From the NCBI GenBank assembly GCA_902588335.1, contig CACIOV010000037.1:1-6387 (forward strand): DNA of 6,387 bases, written 5' to 3'. Source of the stretch: an uncultured Pelagibacteraceae bacterium. GTDB taxonomy: Bacteria > Pseudomonadota > Alphaproteobacteria > Pelagibacterales > Pelagibacteraceae. Made by a program: the position numbers and the translations under genes. Within the stretch, counting starts at the first letter, position 1; every line of letters begins with the position of its first letter. Shown here in pieces: positions 1-5,463 of the stretch. The notes under the pieces are model-generated. The model was not told the origin of the DNA, did no database searches, and was given only the letters and a program-made list of their open reading frames with translations.

Positions 1-1760
1 GTATAGATAAAATTGAAAAATTATCTCAAACTTATGGAATTCTCAAAAACAATAATTTTTATGATCCTCAAAATATTAATTTGGTTCATCATATTAATCA
101 GGCTTTAAGAGCAAATTTATTATTCTCGAAAGACACCGACTATATTGTAAAAGAAAATAAGATACAATTGATTGACGAATTTACTGGCAGAATACTTGAA
201 GGAAGAAGATTTTCCGATGGATTACATCAAGCTTTGGAGGCTAAGGAAAATGTTGAAATACAAAGCGAAAATCAAACGCTAGCTTCGATTACCTATCAAA
301 ATTACTTTCGTCTATATACTAAACTAGCTGGAATGACTGGTACAGCCGCAACCGAAGCAGAAGAATTTTTAGATATCTATAAATTGGCTGTAGTTTCAGT
401 TCCTACAAATCAAAAGATGATCAGAAAAGATTGGAACGATCAAATATTTCGTACAGAAAAAGAAAAAAATAATGCAATTATCAATAAAGCAATTGAATGT
501 AATAAAAAAGGACAACCAATTTTAATTGGTACTACAAGTATAAATAAATCTGAAATTTATTCTAAACTACTTAATAATAAAGGAATAAAACATTCTGTTC
601 TAAATGCAAAGCATCATGAAGAAGAAGCTGATATTATAGCTGATGCTGGAAAAATAAATGCAGTAACTTGTAGCACCAATATGGCTGGTAGAGGAACAGA
701 TATAAAACTTGGTGGTAAAGTTTTAAATGGAAAAAATGAAGAAGAAAAAAATAAAATTAAGGAACTTGGAGGATTGTTTGTTATAGGAACCGAAAGACAC
801 GAAAGTAGAAGAATTGATAATCAGTTAAGAGGAAGATCTGGAAGACAGGGAGATGAAGGAAATTCTATATTTTATATTAGTTTAGAAGACGATTTAATGA
901 GAATTTTTGGCTCAGAATCTATCGATGCAATAATGAAAAAATTTGGCCTAAAAGAGGGAGAATCAATCGATCATCCTTGGATTAACAAAGCATTGGAAAG
1001 AGCTCAACAAAGAGTTGAGGGAAGAAATTTTGATATAAGAAAAACTTTATTAAAATTTGATGATGTTATGAATGATCAGAGAAAAGTAATATTTGAACAA
1101 AGAAAAGAAATTCTAAAATCGAGTAATATAATCGAAATAATAAATTCTTTCTTAGATGATTTATCAAAAAATTTTTCAAATGAAAAAACAATTCATGAAA
1201 GGGAAGATCAGCTAGATGCCTTTAAGGCAAAAATAAAACCTATAATGGGGAGATCAATTAAAGATGAAGAATTTACAGCGTTTATTAATTTAAAAAATGA
1301 AAAATTTGAAAATTCAATTAAAGATAAATTTCATGAATTTAGAAATAGAAGAATAAAAGCATTATCTGAAGCTACTAATTTTGAACTTGAAAAAAGAGTA
1401 TTCTTACAAACTATTGATTTTTTGTGGAGGTCACATTTGCAATATCTCGAGCATTTAAGACAAGTTGTGGGCCTGCGGGGTTATGCAGCTAAAGATCCTC
1501 TTGAAGAATTTAAAAGGGAAGCGTTTAAACTTTTTGAATCTTTGTTAAACAAAATTAAAAACGATTTTATTACTTTTCTAAATAATCTAGAAATAGTTTC
1601 TAAAGAAGAAATAGAAACTGAAAATTTAAATAAAGAAAAAAAAGTTTTTGGAAATAATCCTAAATGTTTATTGGTAATAAAAAAGGATGAAAAAATACCC
1701 AGGAATGAAAAATGTCCCGCTACAGGAAAAAAATATAAGTATTGCTGTGGCGCTCTATAA
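1..1760 (+). CDS. secA: Protein translocase ATPase SecA, 5'-truncated by window edge
   Basis: SecA is the ATPase motor that drives unfolded preproteins through the SecYEG channel at the inner membrane. The frame is open from base 3, giving about 585 residues; SecA is usually about 850 to 900, so roughly the first 300 residues (nucleotide-binding domain 1 and part of the preprotein cross-linking domain) lie off the left edge. A TTG at 81 is internal, because the upstream codons already match SecA (YDPQNINLVHH). Visible landmarks are DEFTGR (from 174), the GRR-SDGLHQA-EAKE block, ENQTLASITYQNYFRLY, GMTGTA, the helicase motif MAGRGTD (681-701), and IGTERHESRRIDNQLRGRSGRQGD of nucleotide-binding domain 2 (about 783-854). 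The scaffold and two-helix finger follow, with LRGYAAKDP and the fingertip-type Tyr at codon 1482. The C-terminal zinc tail (1713-1757) is present but lacks one canonical cysteine and is one residue short. The gene converges on accA with a 4-base gap and no visible terminator. Identity is very secure. Confidence 0.98.
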   Translation, partial: IDKIEKLSQTYGILKNNNFYDPQNINLVHHINQALRANLLFSKDTDYIVKENKIQLIDEFTGRILEGRRFSDGLHQALEAKENVEIQSENQTLASITYQNYFRLYTKLAGMTGTAATEAEEFLDIYKLAVVSVPTNQKMIRKDWNDQIFRTEKEKNNAIINKAIECNKKGQPILIGTTSINKSEIYSKLLNNKGIKHSVLNAKHHEEEADIIADAGKINAVTCSTNMAGRGTDIKLGGKVLNGKNEEEKNKIKELGGLFVIGTERHESRRIDNQLRGRSGRQGDEGNSIFYISLEDDLMRIFGSESIDAIMKKFGLKEGESIDHPWINKALERAQQRVEGRNFDIRKTLLKFDDVMNDQRKVIFEQRKEILKSSNIIEIINSFLDDLSKNFSNEKTIHEREDQLDAFKAKIKPIMGRSIKDEEFTAFINLKNEKFENSIKDKFHEFRNRRIKALSEATNFELEKRVFLQTIDFLWRSHLQYLEHLRQVVGLRGYAAKDPLEEFKREAFKLFESLLNKIKNDFITFLNNLEIVSKEEIETENLNKEKKVFGNNPKCLLVIKKDEKIPRNEKCPATGKKYKYCCGAL

Positions 1761-1764
1761 ATTA

Positions 1765-2862
1765 TTAAATTAAAAATAAAGTTGCCGCAAATATTAGCAA
1801 ACAAATTATAATTAACTCTTTTTTAAACTTAAATAAATTTTTTTTAATAAATTCAAAAAAATTATTTTCCTTCATCCAAGGAGTTTCTCTTGAAAATACT
1901 GTAAAAGCTTTTTGTTTACCGATGCTTAAAAACTTTTCTTGTCTTTGTTTAAATATTTCTTCTCTTGAAAAGTTTTTAAATTCTTCCAAATATTTTTTTA
2001 ACGAATCCTTTATAGAAAAAACAAGATTTTCTTTATTTCGGTGAGCTCCACCAATTGGTTCTTTTATAATTTCATCAATAATTTTTAATTTAAAAAGATC
2101 ATTTGCTGTTAATTTCATTGCTTTAGCCGCCTCTAAAGATTTACTTGGATCTCTCCACAATATTGAAGCGCAACCTTCTGGGGATATAACAGAATATATT
2201 GCGTGCTCCAACATCAATACTTTGTTTGCTGACGCCAAAGCAATCGCTCCCCCTGATCCTCCTTCACCAATAATAATTGAAATTATTGGAACCCTTAATG
2301 ACATGCAGCATTCTATTGAACTTGCTATTGCTTCGGCCTGTCCTCTTTGTTCTGCACCAATACCAGGATAAGCTCCGGGCGTATCAATAAATGCTATTAC
2401 GGGAATATTAAATTTATTTGCAAGATTCATAAGTCTGATACTTTTTCTATAACCTTCAGGTCGCATCATTCCAAAATTTCTCTTTAATCTACTGTCAAGA
2501 TCTTCTCCCTTTTCTTGACCTAAAACCAAAACTGATCTTCCCTCGAATTTTGCAAATCCCGTGAGCACCGCTTCATCTTCTGCAAAATGTCTGTCACCAG
2601 ACAAATTAACAAAATTTGTAAATAAATTTTCTATAAAAAATTTTGCTTTTGGTCTTTCCTCATGTCTTGCAATCTGAGTTATTTGCCACTCATTTAAATT
2701 TGCATATGAATCTTTTAATTTGTTATTAATTTCGTTTTGAATTTGGGATATTCTGTTCGTGTCAACTTCGGATAAACCCTCTTTGTTAAAAGGATCTTTT
2801 AATTTTTCTAACTCTTCTTCTAAAACTTTGATGTCGCGTTCAAATTCTAAATAACTTTTCAT
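1765..2862 (-). CDS. accA: Acetyl-CoA carboxylase carboxyltransferase subunit alpha with hydrophobic C-terminal extension
   Basis: AccA pairs with AccD to form the carboxyltransferase that moves the carboxyl group from biotin on AccB to acetyl-CoA, making malonyl-CoA for fatty-acid synthesis; the family is cytosolic. The 365-residue protein matches AccA from its N-terminal helical region (FERDIKVLEEELEKL) through NEWQITQIARH, KRNFGMMRPEGYRK, FIDTPGAYPGIGAEQRGQ (158-175), IGEGGSGGAIA (198-208) and YSVISPEGCASILW (223-236). GGAHRN is at 271-276. The E. coli protein is about 319 residues, and the match ends here near residue 320 (FLSIGKQKAF). Residues 321-365 are extra: a linker, a basic stretch (KKNLFKFKKE), then about 16 hydrophobic residues (350-365) that run to the C-terminus. 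The ATG at 2862 gives the expected N-terminus; no clear Shine-Dalgarno precedes it. The gene diverges from aceB across 48 bases and converges on secA. Core function is certain; the role of the tail is unknown. Confidence 0.97.
   Translation of the reverse strand: MKSYLEFERDIKVLEEELEKLKDPFNKEGLSEVDTNRISQIQNEINNKLKDSYANLNEWQITQIARHEERPKAKFFIENLFTNFVNLSGDRHFAEDEAVLTGFAKFEGRSVLVLGQEKGEDLDSRLKRNFGMMRPEGYRKSIRLMNLANKFNIPVIAFIDTPGAYPGIGAEQRGQAEAIASSIECCMSLRVPIISIIIGEGGSGGAIALASANKVLMLEHAIYSVISPEGCASILWRDPSKSLEAAKAMKLTANDLFKLKIIDEIIKEPIGGAHRNKENLVFSIKDSLKKYLEEFKNFSREEIFKQRQEKFLSIGKQKAFTVFSRETPWMKENNFFEFIKKNLFKFKKELIIICLLIFAATLFLI
1768..1902 (-). other. C-terminal extension of AccA with possible membrane tail
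   Basis: This is the part of accA coding for residues 321-365, beyond the usual end of the family. It begins with TVFSRETPWMKENN, continues through an aromatic and lysine-rich stretch (FFEFIKKNLFKFKKE), and ends with LIIICLLIFAATLFLI at the very C-terminus. A basic flank followed by about 16 uninterrupted hydrophobic residues with nothing after them resembles a tail-anchor segment, although it is short for a full bilayer span. The segment fills what would otherwise be an ordinary spacer of about 140 bases between convergent secA and accA. An A8 run in the coding strand (1838-1845 as T on the plus strand) lies within it, so a length change there would alter the tail. Membrane attachment is inferred from composition only. 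Confidence 0.6.
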
Positions 2863-2910
2863 TTAATAAGTCGAATAATACTTGATTATTTATAAATATA
2901 TATAAATATT
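2863..2910. promoter_or_regulatory. Divergent accA/aceB promoter spacer
   Basis: These 48 bases are the only non-coding DNA between the divergent accA and aceB start codons, so both promoters must lie here or inside the flanking genes. The spacer is almost pure A and T. On the plus strand TTGATT (2882-2887) could serve as a -35 element, but the best -10-like string, TATAAA (2901-2906), is only 13 bases further on and ends 4 bases before the ATG, so no well-spaced pair can be named. On the minus strand TATTAT (2880-2875) is a possible -10 for accA, 12 bases from its ATG. Neither gene has a recognisable Shine-Dalgarno sequence, so leaderless or nearly leaderless transcripts are possible. The assignment rests on gene geometry; the individual elements are guesses. 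Confidence 0.5.
2891..2910 (+). repeat. Tandem TATA-rich decamer, two copies
   Basis: TATAAATATA (2891-2900) is followed at once by TATAAATATT (2901-2910), a tandem direct repeat differing only in the last base and abutting the aceB ATG. A 10-base period places both copies on about the same face of the helix. It may be two overlapping -10-like elements, a melting region, or simple low-complexity drift in AT-rich DNA; nothing in the sequence decides between these. Confidence 0.45.
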
Positions 2911-4527
2911 ATGGTTATGAGTAAAAGTATAAAAATTAGTGGCAAAATTTTGGCTAGATATAACGAAATTATATCAGATAACGCTCTTCAATTTGTTCAA
3001 GAAATTCATGAAAAATTTAATAGCAAAAGATTGGAGTTGTTAAATGAAAGAAGTAAAAGACAAAAAGATATTGATATTGGGGGTAAGCTAGATTTTCTTA
3101 GCGAAACTAAAAAAATTAGGGATTCTGAATGGAAAATTAAGAGTATTCCTAAAGATCTTCTAAAAAGGCAGGTAGAAATTACTGGACCACCTGTGCCAAA
3201 AAAAATGCTTATCTCTGCCTTAAATTCAGGAGCTGATTGCTATATGACTGATTTTGAAGATTCATTGACTCCTACTTTTGATAACTTAATGCAGGGCCAA
3301 CTCAATATAAAGGACGCTATAAATAAAAAAATAGATTTTGCTGACCAAAAAAGTGGAAGGGAATATAAATTAAATGAAAAAACTTCAGTTCTTATTATTA
3401 GGCCCAGAGGTCTTCACCTAGACGAAAAAAATGCAACAATAAATGATAAAAGAATATCTGGAACTTTTTTTGATTTAGGTCTTTCGTTATTTCATAATGC
3501 AAAAAAACTTATTGAAAATGGTAGCGGTCCATATTTCTACTTACCAAAATTAGAACATTATTTAGAATGTCGACTACTTAATGATGTAATTTCTTTTTGC
3601 GAGAAAAAACTGGGTTTAGAAATTGGCACTGTAAAAGTTACTGTTTTAGTAGAAACTATTAACGCAGTATTTCAAATGAATGAATTTTTATGGGAACTTA
3701 AAGATCACATTGTTGGTTTAAATGCAGGACGTTGGGATTATCTTTTCTCATACCAAAAGGTTTACCGAAACACTAAAAAAGTAATTTTGCCAGATAGATC
3801 AAAAGTGAACATGTTTGTACCATTTATGGAGAATTATAATAAATTGCTGGTTGATACTTGCCATAAAAGAGGTGCATTTGGAATGGGAGGGATGTCTGCT
3901 CAGGTTATCGCAAAAGCAAACCCTAAAGAAATAAATGAAAAAGCTCTTGCCGGTGTCAAGAAAGACAAGGAAAGGGAATTAAAACAAGGGAATGATGGCG
4001 CGTGGGTTGCTCACCCAAGTTTAGTTCAACCTGTAAAAAATATTTTTGAAAAAAATTTTCAAGGTCCAAACCAACTAAATAAATTCAATAATAAAAAAAT
4101 AAGCAGGAGAGATTTGTTAGATGAGCCAAAAATTGATAACGCAATTACTGAACAGGGTGTTCGTGAAAATCTTAACGAAGGTATTGAATATATGGCTTTT
4201 TGGATAATTGGAACTGGATGTTGCGTAGTAAACTATTTAATGGCAGATGCTGCAACCTGTGAAGTTAGCAGAGCACAACTTTGGATTTGGCTAAAATATA
4301 AAGTTAAACTAGATGATGGAAGAACAGTAGACGAAAAATTGATTGATAAATTAATTAAAGAAGAGCTCGATAAAATTAATAAAAGATTTAAAAGTTGGAA
4401 GGAAAAAACTGGTGATAAAAGCCTAGATCATGTTTCGTTTGAAAATGCAGCAAAAACTTTTAAAGACATGATAACAAAAGATAACTTTGATGAGTTTTTA
4501 ACTCTTCCACTTTACGAAAAAGTTTAA
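2911..4527 (+). CDS. aceB: Malate synthase A
   Basis: Malate synthase condenses glyoxylate with acetyl-CoA to give malate and CoA, the second step of the glyoxylate shunt; it is a soluble, Mg-dependent TIM-barrel enzyme. At 538 residues this is the short A form (E. coli AceB is about 533), not the roughly 720-residue G form, and it aligns end to end. RQVEITGP (86-93) and DFEDSLTPT (114-122) are conserved. RPRGLHL holds the catalytic Arg166. Glu248 in VETINAVFQMNE and Asp276 in the family signature KDHIVGLNAGRWDYLF (264-279) are the expected Mg ligands. CHKRGAFGMGGMSA (317-330) and GAWVAHP (363-369) follow. Asp446 in MADAATCEVSR matches the second catalytic residue, and the protein ends in the usual FLTLPLYE. 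The start could be ATG 2911 or ATG 2917; neither has a Shine-Dalgarno and the first is used here. It diverges from accA, and its stop overlaps the recR stop. No isocitrate lyase gene is in view. Confidence 0.97.
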   Translation: MVMSKSIKISGKILARYNEIISDNALQFVQEIHEKFNSKRLELLNERSKRQKDIDIGGKLDFLSETKKIRDSEWKIKSIPKDLLKRQVEITGPPVPKKMLISALNSGADCYMTDFEDSLTPTFDNLMQGQLNIKDAINKKIDFADQKSGREYKLNEKTSVLIIRPRGLHLDEKNATINDKRISGTFFDLGLSLFHNAKKLIENGSGPYFYLPKLEHYLECRLLNDVISFCEKKLGLEIGTVKVTVLVETINAVFQMNEFLWELKDHIVGLNAGRWDYLFSYQKVYRNTKKVILPDRSKVNMFVPFMENYNKLLVDTCHKRGAFGMGGMSAQVIAKANPKEINEKALAGVKKDKERELKQGNDGAWVAHPSLVQPVKNIFEKNFQGPNQLNKFNNKKISRRDLLDEPKIDNAITEQGVRENLNEGIEYMAFWIIGTGCCVVNYLMADAATCEVSRAQLWIWLKYKVKLDDGRTVDEKLIDKLIKEELDKINKRFKSWKEKTGDKSLDHVSFENAAKTFKDMITKDNFDEFLTLPLYEKV

Positions 4528-5132
4528 TCAGACACCACAGGAGCTCTATTCTTAAAAGCTGAAAATAGAGTACCATCATCTAAAAATTCTATTTCTCCGC
4601 CTACGGGTACACCTTTGGCTAGTCTTGTTATTTTAACTTTGGTATCCTTTAAACTATCAGATATATAGTGTGAAGTAGTTTCACCTTCTATACTTGCGCT
4701 TGTTGCAAGTATTACTTCTTTAACTGAGTTTTTTTTTACTCGATTAACTAGTGATTCAATTAACAATTCATTTCCGGTATTTTTACCTTCAAAAGAAGGT
4801 AGTGTGCCACCTAAAATATGATAATGACCTTTATATATGCCTGCACTTTCAATAACCCACATGTCGGCAATATTTTCTACCACACAAATTTGATCATACT
4901 TTTTGCTAGAACAAATACAGTTTGAGTTTACAGATTTTAAATTTCCACAAATTTTACAACGCGTCACATTTTTATAAACTTGGGCCAATGCATTTGTTAA
5001 TGGTTTAATTAATTCCTCTCTATTATTTATGAGTTTTAATACAATTCTTTTGGCAGATTTTGGGCCTAATCCTGGCAACCTTGAAATTATTTTTATTAAA
5101 CTTTCTATCTCTTTAACGTTAATTTCAGCCAT
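4524..5132 (-). CDS. recR: Recombination mediator protein RecR
   Basis: RecR acts with RecO and RecF to load RecA onto SSB-coated single-stranded DNA at gaps. The length of 202 residues fits the family (E. coli 201). Features in order are the helix-hairpin-helix LPGLGPKSAKRI (19-30); a zinc site with C59, C62, C72 and C74; a Toprim domain starting ICVVENIADMWVIE (82-95) with Glu86 and continuing through ILGGTLPSFEG and EVILATSASIEGE; and the C-terminal RLAKGVPVGGEIEFLDDGTL (170-189). Two oddities are visible. The second cysteine pair is CxC rather than the usual CxxC. The Toprim segment that normally reads like SPLDGIGP is PSFEGKNTG. It is the last gene of the dnaX-ebfC-recR operon, 7 bases after ebfC, with a Shine-Dalgarno just before its ATG. 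Its coding strand has an A9 run (plus-strand T at 4729-4737), and its last 4 bases overlap the end of aceB. Identity is secure. Confidence 0.97.
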   Translation of the reverse strand: MAEINVKEIESLIKIISRLPGLGPKSAKRIVLKLINNREELIKPLTNALAQVYKNVTRCKICGNLKSVNSNCICSSKKYDQICVVENIADMWVIESAGIYKGHYHILGGTLPSFEGKNTGNELLIESLVNRVKKNSVKEVILATSASIEGETTSHYISDSLKDTKVKITRLAKGVPVGGEIEFLDDGTLFSAFKNRAPVVSD

Positions 5133-5136
5133 TTTT

Positions 5137-5142
5137 TCCTTA
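5137..5142 (-). promoter_or_regulatory. recR ribosome binding site overlapping the ebfC stop
   Basis: Read on the minus strand, the junction is TAAGGAAAAAATG: the TAA stop of ebfC supplies the first bases of an AAGGA Shine-Dalgarno that sits 4 bases before the recR ATG. It supports the ATG at 5132 as the true start and suggests translational coupling of recR to ebfC. It is the clearest Shine-Dalgarno in the window. Confidence 0.75.
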
Positions 5143-5460
5143 AAAAGGGATTTTAAATCCGGGGGGCAAACTTATTCCACCTGTAACCTTAGAAATTTCT
5201 TCAGAAGTTTTTTTTTTAAGTTTTGATTTTGCATCATTGTGAGCCGCAACTATAAGATCTTCTAAAATTTCCTTAGATTCTTTTAATAAAGCATCATCAA
5301 AAGTAATTTTTTTTAATTCTCCGTCCCCATTCATAATTACTTTAACTGTATTTCCTCCTGAGGTTCCTTCAACTTCAATTTTTTTAAGAATTTCTTGAGT
5401 TTCTTTCATTTTCTCTTGCATCTTTTTTGCCTGGGATATTAAATCATTAAAGTCTGGCAT
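5140..5460 (-). CDS. ebfC: YbaB/EbfC family nucleoid-associated protein
   Basis: EbfC (YbaB) proteins are small dimeric DNA-binding proteins of the nucleoid, and the gene almost always sits between dnaX and recR. The 106 residues match the family (E. coli about 109). An N-terminal amphipathic helix rich in Gln, Lys and Met (DLISQAKKMQEKMKETQEIL) is followed by IEVEGTSGGNTVKVIMNGDGELKKI, then the LLKESKEILEDLIVAAHNDAKSKL helix region, and finally the diagnostic C-terminus LPPGFKIPF. The ATG at 5460 lies only 3 bases after the dnaX TAA, with at most a weak AAGAAG upstream inside dnaX, so translation is probably coupled. Its coding strand holds A10 (plus-strand T at 5208-5217) and A8 (5307-5314) runs, yet the frame is intact. 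Its exact role in recombination or nucleoid structure is not established by sequence. Confidence 0.95.
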   Translation of the reverse strand: MPDFNDLISQAKKMQEKMKETQEILKKIEVEGTSGGNTVKVIMNGDGELKKITFDDALLKESKEILEDLIVAAHNDAKSKLKKKTSEEISKVTGGISLPPGFKIPF

Positions 5461-5463
5461 AAT

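Noticed and set aside
81..83. TTG as the start of the secA fragment
   Set aside because: The frame is open to the left edge and the codons before it encode SecA-like sequence, so the true start is outside the window.
1743..1790. Possible hairpin TGTGGC...GCCGCA between secA and accA
   Set aside because: The stem is six pairs including one G-U, with a loop of about 32 bases and no following U-tract; it works on one strand only and is not a credible terminator.
1481..1804. Open frame of 107 codons on the minus strand across the secA 3' end
   Set aside because: It lies antisense to the conserved secA C-terminus and overlaps the end of accA in another frame; its Phe/Ser/Leu-rich composition is what antisense Lys/Glu codons produce.
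4544..4570. Inverted repeat CTCTATT / AATAGAG with a 13-base loop near the aceB/recR junction
   Set aside because: It lies wholly in recR coding sequence, is AT-rich, and has no U-tract on either strand, so it is most likely chance.
5029..5226. Open frame of 65 codons on the plus strand
   Set aside because: It is antisense to the start of recR and the end of ebfC, both secure genes, and has no recognisable motif.
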